The notes: generated by a model not told the origin, from the sequence alone. A stretch of DNA of 64,000 nt from Streptomyces sp. NBC_01288 (GCF_035982055.1 NZ_CP108427.1:806001-870000); one strand, 5' to 3'. Counted from the stretch's first letter, positions 53,127 through 62,556 are shown. Made by a program: numbers and translations.

Positions 53127-54939
53127 GACCAGCCTCACCGAGCGGCTGCTCTTCGACCACGGCGCGATCGACCGGCTCGGCAGCGTCGACGCGGGTGACA
53201 CCCGTACGGACGACGGCGCGATCGAGCGGCAGCGCGGGATCACCGTCCGCTCGGCCGTCGCCGCGTTCACCTCCGGCGACACCCAGGTCAACCTGATCGA
53301 CACTCCGGGCCACTCGGACTTCATCGCGGAGGTCGAGCGCGCCCTGGAGGTCCTCGACGGCGCGGTCCTGCTGCTCTCCGCCGTGGAGGGCGTCCAAGCG
53401 CAGACCCGCGTCCTGCTGCGGACCCTGCGTCGGCTACGGCTGCCCACGCTCGTCCTCGTCAACAAGATCGACCGGGCGGGCGCCCGCGCCGAGGACCTCC
53501 TCGCGGACATCCGCCACCGGCTGACCCCGCACGTCGTACCGCTCACGGACGTGACCGGCCTCGGCACACCCGCAGCACGCGTGCACCCCCGCCCGCCCGC
53601 CGACCCGGACCTGGCCGAGGCACTCGCCGAGGTCGACCCGGACATCCTCGCGGCCGTCGTCGACGGCCCCCACCCGACCCCGGACGACCTGCGCAAGTCC
53701 CTGGCCGCCCGCACCGCCGACGGCTCGATCCACCCCCTGTTCCACGGCTCGGCCCTCGGCGGGCAGGGCGTCGCCGAACTCGTCGCCCACCTGGTCCGGT
53801 TGATCCCACCCACACCCACCGGCTCAGGCACCCCGAGGGGCACGGTGTTCGCCGTACGCCCCGGCCCCGGCCGCGAACGGACGGCGTATCTGCGGCTCTA
53901 CGACGGTGAGGTGGCCCCGCACCAGCGGCTCACGTTCCGCCGCCACGGGGCGGACGGCCGGACGGTCGAGGTCTCCGGACGCGTCACGCGGCTCGATGTC
54001 ATCGGCCGCCCCGGTCCGCTCACCGCCGGGAACATCGGAGCGCTGACGGGGCCGAAGGACGTCCGCGTCGGCGACCGGCTCGGTGAACTCACCGAGCGGG
54101 CACCGCAGTTCGCGCCGCCGACGCTGGAGACGATCGTACGGGCACGGCGGCCCGAGCAGGCGGCGGCACTGCGTACGGCGTTGCTCGCGCTGGCCGACCA
54201 GGACCCGTTGCTGCACGCGCGGCCGGCCGCGTCCGGGGCGACCGTGCTGCTCCTGTACGGGGAGGTCCAGAAGGAGGTCGTCGCGGCGACTCTCGTCCAG
54301 GACTTCGGAATCGAGGCCGACTTCGAGCCGAGCCGGGTGCGGTTCCTGGAACGCCCGGCCGGGACCGGTGAGGCCTGGGACGAGTTCCCGTGGCACGACC
54401 GCACCCACTACTGGGCGACGATCGGGCTGCGCGTCGAACCGGCGGAGCGCGGCTCCGGCGGGGTCTTCGGCTACGAGACCGAACTCGGCGCACTCCCAAG
54501 GGCGTTCCACCAGGCCATCGAGGACACGGTCCACGCGACCCTGCTCAGCGGGCTGGAGGGCGCCCCCGTGACGGACTACCGGGTCGCCCTGACCCGTTCC
54601 GGGTACGCCGCCCCGCTCAGCACGGCCGCCGACTTCCGCGGTCTCACCCCGATCGTGCTGCGCCGAGCGCTGCGGCTCGCGCGGACGCGGCTGTACGAGC
54701 CGTACGTCATGTTCGAGACGGAGGTCCCGCTGGAGGCGCTCGCGCCGGTGACCGCTCATCTCGCCTCCTGCCGCGCCGAGTTCGCGGGGACGACGGGTGG
54801 TGTCGGCTCCTGGCTGATCACCGGCGAGCTGCCGGCCCGCCGGGTGCGGGACGTGGAACTGGCCCTGCCCGGGCTCACGCACGGGGAGGGGATGTGGTGG
54901 TCACGGCCGTCGGGAGACCGTGAACTACCGTCGCACTGA
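53080..54939 (+). CDS. OtrA/TetM-type ribosomal protection GTPase
   Basis: 619 aa EF-G-like GTPase. G1 AHVDAGKTS, switch I RQRGITVRSA, G3 DTPGHSD, G4 NKIDRAG. Domain IV has the tip loop GYAAPLSTAADFRGLTPIVL, matching the TetM loop YSPVSTPADFR that reaches the tetracycline site on the 30S subunit; the key Pro is conserved. It may protect ribosomes from tetracyclines or relieve stalled states. ATG 53080 begins the G-domain directly. Divergent from prs-tuf. Confidence 0.9.
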   Translation: MHTLNIGILAHVDAGKTSLTERLLFDHGAIDRLGSVDAGDTRTDDGAIERQRGITVRSAVAAFTSGDTQVNLIDTPGHSDFIAEVERALEVLDGAVLLLSAVEGVQAQTRVLLRTLRRLRLPTLVLVNKIDRAGARAEDLLADIRHRLTPHVVPLTDVTGLGTPAARVHPRPPADPDLAEALAEVDPDILAAVVDGPHPTPDDLRKSLAARTADGSIHPLFHGSALGGQGVAELVAHLVRLIPPTPTGSGTPRGTVFAVRPGPGRERTAYLRLYDGEVAPHQRLTFRRHGADGRTVEVSGRVTRLDVIGRPGPLTAGNIGALTGPKDVRVGDRLGELTERAPQFAPPTLETIVRARRPEQAAALRTALLALADQDPLLHARPAASGATVLLLYGEVQKEVVAATLVQDFGIEADFEPSRVRFLERPAGTGEAWDEFPWHDRTHYWATIGLRVEPAERGSGGVFGYETELGALPRAFHQAIEDTVHATLLSGLEGAPVTDYRVALTRSGYAAPLSTAADFRGLTPIVLRRALRLARTRLYEPYVMFETEVPLEALAPVTAHLASCRAEFAGTTGGVGSWLITGELPARRVRDVELALPGLTHGEGMWWSRPSGDRELPSH

Positions 54940-55184
54940 AGGGTGTTACCGGCCAGTGTCACAACACGGAACGGACCGTGCTCCGGATAGGTCACGGGAC
55001 GCATGGGGCGACGCGGCCGGGACATGCTGTCTGCGGCGGGCCAGGACTCCTGGCGGGCCTGAACCATGACTTTTCACCCCTGTGCGCCCTCCGTGCCCCC
55101 GTCAGATGGACCGATCGACCAACAGGTCTGTCTGGCAGGGCATTTGGGGGGCATGCGCATACCGAGGAAGGGAGGGCCGTCCCC

Positions 55185-55847
55185 ATGACGACTTCCATCA
55201 GCCGTATACCCCGGCGGATGCCGGGCTGGGCGAAGGTGCTCACCGCCGTCGTCGTTGTGATCGCCGTGCTGTTCGCCGGGCTCCGGCTGGCCGTGCTCCC
55301 GGGCCTGCGGGACATCTTCGGCACCGAGACCCACGACAATTCGGGTCCGGCGCTGCTCAAGTCCATCCAGGACATGAGCCGTTACGACGCGGCCTCCGGC
55401 AACTTCCAGGTCGTCGTGGACCTGGAGAAGGACGCCAAGTTCCTGCCCGACGCGATTCGCGGCACCCGCACCCTGTACGTCGGCGCGGGCACCGTGGAGG
55501 GCTATGTCGACCTCGGCAAGCTCGGGAAGGAGGACGTGACGGTCAACGCCGACCGCACGACGGCCAGCATCAAACTGCCGAAGGCGACGCTCGGCAAGCC
55601 GGCGCTGGACCCGGACCACTCCTACACGGTCTCCAAGCAACGGGGCCTGCTGGACCGCCTGGGCGACATCTTCTCCGACAACCCCAACAGCGAGCAGGCC
55701 GTGCAGAAGCTCGCCTCCAAGCACATCGCCGAGGCGGCGAAGACCAGCGGGCTGACCACGCGTGCCGAGACGAACACCACCAGCATGCTCAAGGGTCTCC
55801 TCGGTTCGCTCGGCTTCAAGACCGTGACCATCTCGTACAGCGCCTGA
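55185..55847 (+). CDS. DUF4230 membrane-anchored protein
   Basis: 220 aa. One N-terminal helix (GWAKVLTAVVVVIAVLFAGLRLAVLPGL) anchors a DUF4230 domain (LYVGAGTVEGYVDLGKLGKEDVTVNADRTTASIKLPKATLG ... AETNTTSMLKGLLGSLGFKTVTI). Unknown function. ATG 55185 has GGAGG about 9 nt upstream. A GCCAGG-ACT-CCTGGC dyad (55040-55054) lies in the leader. Probably co-transcribed with the VanZ gene 40 nt later. Confidence 0.87.
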   Translation: MTTSISRIPRRMPGWAKVLTAVVVVIAVLFAGLRLAVLPGLRDIFGTETHDNSGPALLKSIQDMSRYDAASGNFQVVVDLEKDAKFLPDAIRGTRTLYVGAGTVEGYVDLGKLGKEDVTVNADRTTASIKLPKATLGKPALDPDHSYTVSKQRGLLDRLGDIFSDNPNSEQAVQKLASKHIAEAAKTSGLTTRAETNTTSMLKGLLGSLGFKTVTISYSA

Positions 55848-55887
55848 CCGGGCGCTGCTGAACCATGGAAAGCTGGAGGCCCACCGC

Positions 55888-56484
55888 ATGGCCCGTACCG
55901 TCCCGCGCCTGCGCACCACCAAGAAGACGGAGCCCGAGCCGAAGTCGGCCCGGCCCGACCGCGGACGCCACCAACTGTCCCTCCCCGTGCGTCTGTTGGC
56001 GATGCTGATCGGCTTCGTCTTCATGGTGGCGTTCGCCGTCGTACTGGCCAAGCTCACGCTGGAGCCGTCCCCCGCGTCCAAGGCCCTCGTGCACACCAAT
56101 CTGCACCCGGGCCGCTCCCTGAAGGCCTATCTCGACCAGCCGGCCATGCGGGACGCCATCAAGCAGATCGGCGGGAACGTCGTCCTCGGTATCCCCTTCG
56201 GCGTGCTGGTGCCCGTGTTCGCGCCACGGGCACGCGGCATCCTGAAGGTGCTGCTGCTGACGGCGACCGTCATGCTCCTGGTGGAATTCGCGCAGGGCGC
56301 GTTGATCACCGGGCGGGCCTTCGACATCGACGACGTCATCCTCAACACCTCGGGCGCGCTGATCGGTTGGGTCCTGCTGGGGCGCCGGCTGGGCCGGGCG
56401 GTGCACGCGCGGAAGCCCGTCGCGAAGCCGGCGAGGACACCAAAGGCATCGAAGGCGTCCAAAGCGCCGAAGGCCACTTCGTAA
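55888..56484 (+). CDS. VanZ family membrane protein
   Basis: 198 aa. VanZ signature: INLHPGRS-like NLHPGRSLKAYLDQPAMRDAIKQIGGNVVLGIPFGVLVPVFAPRARG, then LLVEFAQGALITGRAFDIDDVILNTSGALIGWVLLGRRLG. VanZ proteins affect teicoplanin tolerance, but most Streptomyces copies have no glycopeptide cluster nearby. The C-terminus has Lys/Ala/Pro repeats (ARTPKASKASKAPKA). ATG 55888 has GGAGG 8 nt upstream. Confidence 0.9.
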   Translation: MARTVPRLRTTKKTEPEPKSARPDRGRHQLSLPVRLLAMLIGFVFMVAFAVVLAKLTLEPSPASKALVHTNLHPGRSLKAYLDQPAMRDAIKQIGGNVVLGIPFGVLVPVFAPRARGILKVLLLTATVMLLVEFAQGALITGRAFDIDDVILNTSGALIGWVLLGRRLGRAVHARKPVAKPARTPKASKASKAPKATS

Positions 56485-56487
56485 CGA

Positions 56488-56525
56488 TCAACTACTGGCC
56501 CGTAACATTCAACTACTGGTCCGTA
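56488..56525. repeat. Two 17-bp direct repeats, period 21 bp, upstream of the glucanase promoter
   Basis: TCAACTACTGG-C/T-CCGTA at 56488-56504 and 56509-56525, one mismatch. The 21-bp spacing puts both on the same helix face, just upstream of the -35 box. Likely binding sites of a dimeric or cooperative regulator. Confidence 0.7.
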
Positions 56526-56533
56526 CCAAGGTA

Positions 56534-56563
56534 TTGACGCTCTCCTTATCTCACTCCTTAAAT
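56534..56563 (+). promoter_or_regulatory. Glucanase promoter
   Basis: TTGACG (56534-56539), 18-bp spacer, TTAAAT (56558-56563). The region is AT-rich for this genome. Transcription would start near 56570, about 70 nt before the GTG at 56638. Confidence 0.7.
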
Positions 56564-56637
56564 CAAGAGGCGACGCTTTCACCCCCCACCTCAGTCGGCG
56601 TGTCGGTCCCCACGTCCGCCGTACAGAAGGGAATGCC

Positions 56638-57879
56638 GTGGCCTCCCCACGCATGCTCCGCAGATGTCTTTTCGCCGCTCTGTCCGCCGCACTGGTCGCG
56701 TCCGCCGCGATCGGTCCGGCGCGGGCGGCTTCCACGTCGGCCGACCAGGCCGACGCCGTCACGTTCTCCGACACCTTCGACGGGGCCGCCGGTTCGGCGG
56801 TCAACTCCTCGAAGTGGACGCAGGAGACCGGCGACAACGTCAACAACCACGAGCGCGAGTACTACACGTCCGGCACCAACAACGCGTCCCTGGACGGCCA
56901 GGGCCATCTGGTGATCACGGCGAAGAAGGAGAACCCGGCCAACTACCAGTGCTGGTACGGGACTTGCCAGTACACCTCGGCGCGGATGAACACCTCCGGG
57001 AAGTTCAGCGCGCAGTACGGGCATGTCGAGGCCCGGATGAAGATCCCGCGCGGGCAGGGCATGTGGCCCGCGTTCTGGATGCTCGGCACCGACATCGGGT
57101 CGGTCGGCTGGCCCAACTCCGGTGAGATCGACGTCATGGAGAACGTCGGCTTCGAGCCCTCCACGATCCACGGCACCATCCACGGCCCCGGCTACTCCGG
57201 CGCCAACGGGATAGGCGCCGGCTACACGCTGGCGAACGGCGCGGCCTTCGCCGACGCCTACCACACGTTCGCCGTCGACTGGGCGCCCAACTCGATCAAG
57301 TGGTCGGTCGACGGGGTCGTCTACCAGACCCGTACGCCCGCCGACGTCGGCGGCAACACCTGGGCGTTCAACAAGCCGTTCTTCCTCATCCTCAACCTCG
57401 CGGTCGGCGGCGACTGGCCGGGCGACCCGAACAGTGCCACGGCCTTCCCGGCCCAACTGCTGGTGGACTCGGTGTCGGTGACCACGAGTAACACGGCCAC
57501 CGGCGTGGCGATCAAGGGCCTGGCCGGCAAGTGCGTCGACGTCAACGGGGCCAGCTCCGCCAATGGGACCGCCATCCAGCTCTACGACTGCAACGGCTCG
57601 GCCGCCCAGCAGTGGACGGTCGGCTCGGACGGCACGATCCGCGCGCTCGGCAAGTGCCTGGACGTGAACGCCGGCGGCACCGCGGACGGCACCAAGGTGC
57701 AGCTCTACGACTGCAACGGATCCGCCGCACAGCAGTGGGCCGTCAGTTCGGCGAACGACATCGTCAACCCTCAGGCGAACAAGTGCCTGGACGTCACCGG
57801 CAACACCTCCGCCAACGGCACCCCGCTCCAGATCTGGACCTGCTCGGGTGGCGCCAACCAGAAGTGGACGGTCGGCTGA
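56638..57879 (+). CDS. Secreted GH16 endo-beta-1,3-glucanase with ricin-type lectin domain
   Basis: 413 aa. Signal peptide (RMLRRCLFAALSAALVASAAIGPARA). GH16 domain (about 35-280) with catalytic GEIDVME (E-x-D-x-x-E) and GMWPAFWMLG. A C-terminal ricin B/CBM13 trefoil (about 287-413) has three repeats: CVDVNGASSANGTAIQLYDCNGSAAQQW, CLDVNAGGTADGTKVQLYDC... QQW, CLDVTGNTSANGTPLQIWTC... QKW. It degrades beta-1,3-glucan such as laminarin or fungal wall. GTG 56638 has AAGGGA upstream. Confidence 0.95.
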   Translation: MASPRMLRRCLFAALSAALVASAAIGPARAASTSADQADAVTFSDTFDGAAGSAVNSSKWTQETGDNVNNHEREYYTSGTNNASLDGQGHLVITAKKENPANYQCWYGTCQYTSARMNTSGKFSAQYGHVEARMKIPRGQGMWPAFWMLGTDIGSVGWPNSGEIDVMENVGFEPSTIHGTIHGPGYSGANGIGAGYTLANGAAFADAYHTFAVDWAPNSIKWSVDGVVYQTRTPADVGGNTWAFNKPFFLILNLAVGGDWPGDPNSATAFPAQLLVDSVSVTTSNTATGVAIKGLAGKCVDVNGASSANGTAIQLYDCNGSAAQQWTVGSDGTIRALGKCLDVNAGGTADGTKVQLYDCNGSAAQQWAVSSANDIVNPQANKCLDVTGNTSANGTPLQIWTCSGGANQKWTVG

Positions 57880-57905
57880 CCTCGTAGAACCCCGGTATTC
57901 ACCGC

Positions 57906-58142
57906 CTAGTGCGGCATCCAGGTGAGTTTGTCCCCGCCGACCCAGCGGATCACGTCCGGGTCGTCCAGGTCATGCACCGTGATGCCGCACACGGCCGCGA
58001 CCTGTAGGACGTCCGTGAGGGTTCTGGCCTCGCAGACCATCTCCCCGTCGATCTCCACGATCCGGAACGGCGGGGTACCGGGCTGCACCTTGAGCACCAT
58101 GATCCGCGGACTGGAGATGTGCGGGCTGGACATTTCGGTCAT
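57906..58142 (-). CDS. Small conserved protein of unknown function
   Basis: 78 aa (MTEMSSPHISSPRIMVLKVQPG ... VHDLDDPDVIRWVGGDKLTWMPH), no family recognised. It resembles a small Streptomyces-only protein: compact, Val/Asp-rich, with a conserved-looking IVEIDGEMVCEARTLTDVLQVAA. The ATG at 58142 is preceded by TAGGCT at about -10 distance, so the mRNA may be leaderless. Convergent with the glucanase. Confidence 0.7.
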   Translation of the reverse strand: MTEMSSPHISSPRIMVLKVQPGTPPFRIVEIDGEMVCEARTLTDVLQVAAVCGITVHDLDDPDVIRWVGGDKLTWMPH

Positions 58143-58222
58143 GCAATAGAGCCTAGAACGCATCACGCGGACGCGAGCGGTCCACGGTTCCCGGCCGGGG
58201 ACCGCCCGCGGGAGGAGGCTCG

Positions 58223-59245
58223 ATGGATCCCGTGCGGGCACTGGACCGGATCGCCTTCCTGCTGGAACGCTCCCTGGCCCCGACCTACCGCGTACGCGCC
58301 TTCCGTACGGCGGCCCGGGTCCTGACGGCGCTCCCCGAGGGCGAGGTCGCCGAACGCGCGGCGGCGGGGACCCTGGAGTCCCTCAAGGGCATCGGCCCGA
58401 AGACCGCGCAGGTGGTCCGCGAGGCCCTGGACGGGCGGGTCCCCGCCTATCTGGAGCAACTGGAGGCCGAGGCCCCCGCCCCGTCCGGCCCCGGCGGCCG
58501 AAAACTGCGGGCGCTGCTGCGCGGCGACTGCCACCTCCACTCCGACTGGTCGGACGGCGGCAGCCCGATCGAGGAGATGGGCCGTACGGCGGCCGGGCTC
58601 GGCCACGAGTGGGCGGTGCTGACCGACCACTCCCCCCGGCTGACCGTGGCCCGCGGACTCTCCCCGGAGCGGCTGCGCGAGCAGCTGGACGTGGTGGCGG
58701 CGCTGAACGGGACCTGGGCGCCCTTCCGGCTGCTCACCGGCATCGAGTGCGACATCCTCGACGACGGCTCGCTGGACCAGGAACCGGAGCTGCTGGAACG
58801 GCTCGACGTCGTCGTGGTCTCCGTGCACTCCAAGCTGCGCATGGACGCCCGCGCCATGACCCGCCGCATGGTGGCCGCCGTACGGAATCCGCACGCGGAC
58901 ATCCTCGGGCACTGCACCGGGCGGCTGCTGATCGGGCGGAACGGGGGTGCCGCGCGGCCCGAGTCCGTCTTCGACGCGGACGAGGTGTTCGCCGCCTGCG
59001 CCGAGTCGGGTACGGCCGTGGAGATCAACAGCCGTCCGGAGCGGCTCGACCCGCCGAGGCGGCTGCTGCGGAAGGCCGTTGACGCCGGGGTGCTGTTCTC
59101 GATCGACACCGACGCGCACGCGCCCGGTCAGCTCGACTGGCAGATCAACGGCTGCGCGCGGGCCGAGGAGTGCGGGGTGCCCGCCGAACGGGTGGTGACG
59201 ACCTGGTCGGCGGCCGCGCTACTGGACTGGACCAATGGCAAGTGA
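58223..59245 (+). CDS. PHP domain protein with helix-hairpin-helix (PolX-like C-terminal part)
   Basis: 340 aa. N-terminal helices and a helix-hairpin-helix (LESLKGIGPKTAQVVREALDG) are followed by a PHP phosphoesterase domain with DCHLHSDWSDGG, LTDHSPRL, VSVHSKL, LGHCTGR and SIDTDAHAPGQ metal ligands. This equals the PHP part of bacterial family X polymerase without the polymerase core. It could be a 3'-phosphatase/exonuclease or a histidinol-phosphatase-like enzyme. ATG 58223 follows GGGAGGAGGCTCG. Confidence 0.9.
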   Translation: MDPVRALDRIAFLLERSLAPTYRVRAFRTAARVLTALPEGEVAERAAAGTLESLKGIGPKTAQVVREALDGRVPAYLEQLEAEAPAPSGPGGRKLRALLRGDCHLHSDWSDGGSPIEEMGRTAAGLGHEWAVLTDHSPRLTVARGLSPERLREQLDVVAALNGTWAPFRLLTGIECDILDDGSLDQEPELLERLDVVVVSVHSKLRMDARAMTRRMVAAVRNPHADILGHCTGRLLIGRNGGAARPESVFDADEVFAACAESGTAVEINSRPERLDPPRRLLRKAVDAGVLFSIDTDAHAPGQLDWQINGCARAEECGVPAERVVTTWSAAALLDWTNGK

Positions 59246-59432
59246 TGCACATCACCGCCTGCGGTGGCCCGCACAGGAACACTCGCCGGTAGTTTGCCGT
59301 TGAACAGACCGTGGGTGCGGAGGGAACAGTGTCCCCGGGCCTCAACCTCCGCCCACAGGGACGATCGTTCGGCTGAAGCCCTGTGGAGCCTTTCGCCGCG
59401 AGGCGACCGCCTTCCGTGCCCACCACTTGGCC

Positions 59433-59470
59433 GCCCCGGCCGTGATTCCCCCGTCGCGGTCGGGGCTTCT
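59433..59470 (+). terminator. Stem-loop after the PHP gene
   Basis: GCCCCGGCCG (59433-59442) pairs with CGGTCGGGGC (59457-59466) with one G-T pair, then TTCTCCTT. It lies 188 nt past the PHP gene. The rest of 59246-59535 has no clear gene. Confidence 0.55.
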
Positions 59471-59535
59471 CCTTGACCTGGGTCCTTGTCTTGGATCCTT
59501 GACTTCGAGCGCACTCCAATTCGTAGCGTTCAGGT

Positions 59536-60498
59536 ATGACCACTGCACAGCACAAGATCGGTTCCGGATTCGGTGCGAAGAGCACCGCCGACGACGTCCT
59601 GAAGGGCATCGACCTCACCGGAAAGCTCGCCGTCGTCACCGGCGGCTACTCGGGCATCGGCCTGGAGACCACCCGTGCGCTCACCAAGGCGGGGGCCCGA
59701 GTCGTCGTCCCCGCCCGCCGTCCCGACACCGCGCGGGAGGCCGTGGCCGGGCTCGACGGTGTCGAGTTGGACGAGCTGGACCTCGGCGACCTGGAGAGCG
59801 TGCGCGGCTTCGCCGACCGCTTCCTCGCCTCCGGCCGCACCGTGGACCTCGTGATCGACAGCGCCGGCATCATGGCCTGCCCGGAGACCCGGGTCGGGCC
59901 CGGCTGGGAGGCGCAGTTCGCCACCAACCACCTCGGCCACTTCGCCCTCGTCAACCGGCTGTGGCCGGCCATCGCGGCGGGCGGCGCCCGGGTGGTCTCG
60001 GTGTCCTCGACCGGCCACCACTCCTCCGGGATCCGCTGGGACGACGTCCACTGGAGCCACGACTACGACAAGTGGGAGGCCTACGGGCAGGCGAAGACCG
60101 CGAACGTCCTGTTCGCCGTCCACCTCGACAGGCTGGGCGCCGACCACGGCGTGCGGGCCTTCGCGCTCCACCCGGGTGGCATCCTCACGCCGCTCCAACG
60201 CCACCTGGCCACGGAGGAGATGGTGGAGCGCGGCTGGATCGACGAGGACGGCAACCTGCTGAATCCGGACGCCTTCAAGACCCCGGAGCAGGGCGCGGCC
60301 ACGCAGGTCTGGGCCGCGACCTCGCCCCAGCTGGACGGCCTCGGCGGTGTCTATCTGGAGGACTGCGACATCGCCGAACCCGCCCCCGCCGACGGCGAGC
60401 GCATCGGCGTCAAGTCCTGGGCGACCGACCCCGAGCAGGCGGCCCGTCTGTGGAAGCTGTCCGCCGATCTAACCGGTGTGGACGCGTTCGCCGGATAG
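59536..60498 (+). CDS. Short-chain dehydrogenase/reductase
   Basis: 320 aa. NAD(P) site VVTGGYSGIGLETTR, catalytic Ser in VSVSSTGHHSSG and YGQAKTAN (Y-x3-K). The N-terminal lead (TTAQHKIGSGFGAKSTADDVLKGIDLTGK) and the insert after the Tyr-Lys motif match the retinol-dehydrogenase-like WWOX subgroup. Substrate unknown. ATG 59536. Confidence 0.92.
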   Translation: MTTAQHKIGSGFGAKSTADDVLKGIDLTGKLAVVTGGYSGIGLETTRALTKAGARVVVPARRPDTAREAVAGLDGVELDELDLGDLESVRGFADRFLASGRTVDLVIDSAGIMACPETRVGPGWEAQFATNHLGHFALVNRLWPAIAAGGARVVSVSSTGHHSSGIRWDDVHWSHDYDKWEAYGQAKTANVLFAVHLDRLGADHGVRAFALHPGGILTPLQRHLATEEMVERGWIDEDGNLLNPDAFKTPEQGAATQVWAATSPQLDGLGGVYLEDCDIAEPAPADGERIGVKSWATDPEQAARLWKLSADLTGVDAFAG

Positions 60499-60512
60499 AA
60501 CCGGGTACAGCC

Positions 60513-61163
60513 TCACGAGAGGTCGAGGTCCTTCGGCCCGTAGAGGGCGGCGGGCGCACCGCTCATCAGCGCCCAGTAACGGTCTCCGTACGACCAATGC
60601 CACCACTCCGTCGGGTAGTTGACCAGGCCGACCGCGCCGAGCGCCTTGCCCAGCACGGCGCGGTGGGCCCCGGCCTCGGCGGTGATGTTGTCGGCGCCGG
60701 TGTAGCAAGCCCCGTCGCTCTCCTCCGGGTTGGCGTTCATCGGGGTGCCCATGTCGAGTTCACGGCCGTCGGCGTCGGCGAGGGTCAGGTCGACGGCCGC
60801 GCCGGCGGAGTGCGGGGCGATCTCGGGCGGCGACACATAGCGGCTGGCGGCGGACCGGACGCGATCGGCGGACCAGTCCGGGTTGGCGGCGCGCAGCTCG
60901 TCGCCGTAGCCCTCGAAGTAGCGGCGCTGGAGGGCCGGCGGCCGGTAGCCCTCGACGAACAGCAGGCGCAGGCCGTCGGGCAGCAGGGCTTCCGCTTCCA
61001 GGAGCCGGTCCAACACGCCCTGGCGCAGGTGGAGTTCGGCGCCGCTGTCGTTCTTGCGGTCGTCGACCAGCAGTACGTCGCTCACGTCGACGAGGGGCTC
61101 TCCGCACTCCTCGACGGGGATGGCTGCGACCCGGGCGTCGGACATCAGGATGATCTCGCTCAT
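60513..61163 (-). CDS. VanX/DdpX-type D-Ala-D-Ala dipeptidase (M15)
   Basis: 216 aa zinc peptidase. FVEGYRPPALQRRYFEGY, the zinc ligands His and Asp in APHSAGAAVDLTL (S-x-H-x6-D layout) and the catalytic Glu/His in TEWWHWSYGDRYWAL are all present. It hydrolyses D-Ala-D-Ala dipeptides, for example from peptidoglycan turnover or glycopeptide resistance; no VanH/VanA neighbours, so turnover is more likely. ATG 61163 has GGGGGAT upstream; ATG 61181 is an alternative. Confidence 0.9.
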   Translation of the reverse strand: MSEIILMSDARVAAIPVEECGEPLVDVSDVLLVDDRKNDSGAELHLRQGVLDRLLEAEALLPDGLRLLFVEGYRPPALQRRYFEGYGDELRAANPDWSADRVRSAASRYVSPPEIAPHSAGAAVDLTLADADGRELDMGTPMNANPEESDGACYTGADNITAEAGAHRAVLGKALGAVGLVNYPTEWWHWSYGDRYWALMSGAPAALYGPKDLDLS

Positions 61164-61193
61164 GGAGTGATCATCCCCCACGTGCCCGTGCCC

Positions 61194-62483
61194 TCAGTGC
61201 GGGGCTCGTTCCTCAAGTGCCGTGCGCCAGGCGGGCGCCGGGCCCTCGGGTTCGGGTTCGGCCCGGCGGCCGCCGCGGGCGAAGAAGTCGGCGAGGGGGA
61301 GGATCGCGGCGCCGACGGTGACCGCGTCGGGGCCGAGGCGGCCCAGCTCGATGGTGACGCGTCCGGCGGGGTGGCGCAGCGCGTAGGCGGTGGCGTGGTG
61401 GCGTACGGCGGGCAGGAAGCGGGTGCCGAGCTGGAGTCCGGCCCAGCCGCCGATGAGGATGCGCTCGGGCTGGAAGAGGTTGATCAGGTCGGACAGTCCG
61501 GCGCCGAGGTACTCGGCGGTCTCCTCCAGGACGGCGAGCGCGACGGGGTCGGCCTCGGTGCCCTCGGGCGGGTAGGCGGCGACCAGCAGCGCGGTCATCG
61601 CGGTCTCCTCGTCGGTGCCCTCGGGCGGGCGTCCGCCCTGCTCGCGCCAGCGGTCGAGCAGCGACTCGGCGCCCGCGTACGCCTCCAGGCAGCCGAGGGC
61701 GCCGCAGCGGCAACGGCGGCCACGGACCCGTACGGTCAGATGCCCCCACTCGACGGCCCGCCCGTTCTCCACCTCGGGAGTGACGAGGCAGGCACCCACA
61801 CCGGAGCCGAAGAGGACGACGATCGCGTTGCGTGCGCCGCGCCCGCCGCCGAACCACATCTCGGCCTGGCCGAGCGTCTTGGCGCCGTTGTCGATGAAGT
61901 ACGGGACGGCGTGCGGGAGTTGGGAGGTGGAGCGGAGCAGTTCTTCGAGGGGGACCGCGTCCCAGCCGATCGTCTGGCCGTGCACGACGGCGCCGTGGTC
62001 CGGGGTGTGCTCGACTATGCCGGGGACGCCGATGCCGACGCCCAGGAGCTGTTCCGGTGCGATGTCGGCGGCGGCGAGGACCTCGGCTATGCCGTCGCGG
62101 ATGTGGCCGACGATGACCTCGACCTCGTAGCGCTGCTGCTCCAACGGGCGTTCGGCGCGGGCGAGTTCGGTGAGGGTGAGGTCGAACAGCTCGACACGGA
62201 CGCGGGTCTCGCCGACGTCGACGCCGATCATGTGGCCGCTGTGCGGGGCGACTTGGAGGAGGGTGCGGGGACGGCCGCCGTCGGAGTCGACGCTGCCGGC
62301 CTCCTCGACCAGTCCGTCGGCGACGAGGTCCGCGACGACGTTGCTCACCGAGCCGGAGCTGAGTCCGGTGGCCGGGCCCAGCTCGAAGCGGCTGAGGGGT
62401 CCGTCGAAGTACAGCCGTTGCAGTACGGCCGTGCGGTTGGCCCGCCTCAGGTCGCGTACCGTGCGCCCGTTCCGCCCCGCCAT
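61194..62483 (-). CDS. ROK family transcriptional regulator
   Basis: 429 aa. N-terminal winged helix (NRTAVLQRLYFDGPLSRFELGPATGLSSGSVSNVVADLVADGLVEE), then the ROK domain with ATP-grasp-like IGVDVGETRVRVELFDL and the zinc site CRCGALGCLEAYAG (C-x-C-G-x2-G-C). ROK regulators respond to sugars such as xylose, glucose or N-acetylglucosamine. ATG 62483 has GGAGG 7 nt upstream. The dyad at 62557 is a candidate autoregulatory operator. Confidence 0.93.
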   Translation of the reverse strand: MAGRNGRTVRDLRRANRTAVLQRLYFDGPLSRFELGPATGLSSGSVSNVVADLVADGLVEEAGSVDSDGGRPRTLLQVAPHSGHMIGVDVGETRVRVELFDLTLTELARAERPLEQQRYEVEVIVGHIRDGIAEVLAAADIAPEQLLGVGIGVPGIVEHTPDHGAVVHGQTIGWDAVPLEELLRSTSQLPHAVPYFIDNGAKTLGQAEMWFGGGRGARNAIVVLFGSGVGACLVTPEVENGRAVEWGHLTVRVRGRRCRCGALGCLEAYAGAESLLDRWREQGGRPPEGTDEETAMTALLVAAYPPEGTEADPVALAVLEETAEYLGAGLSDLINLFQPERILIGGWAGLQLGTRFLPAVRHHATAYALRHPAGRVTIELGRLGPDAVTVGAAILPLADFFARGGRRAEPEPEGPAPAWRTALEERAPH

Positions 62484-62556
62484 GTGGCTCCCTCCGAACC
62501 CTGCCCGACCTGCAAGATACTCCTGCGGTCCCGCCGGGCGCGACTTTCTCCGCCTT

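Noticed and set aside
55888..61163. VanZ and VanX-like genes as a glycopeptide-resistance cluster
   Set aside because: They are about 4 kb apart, on opposite strands, with unrelated genes between and no vanHA or vanRS genes.
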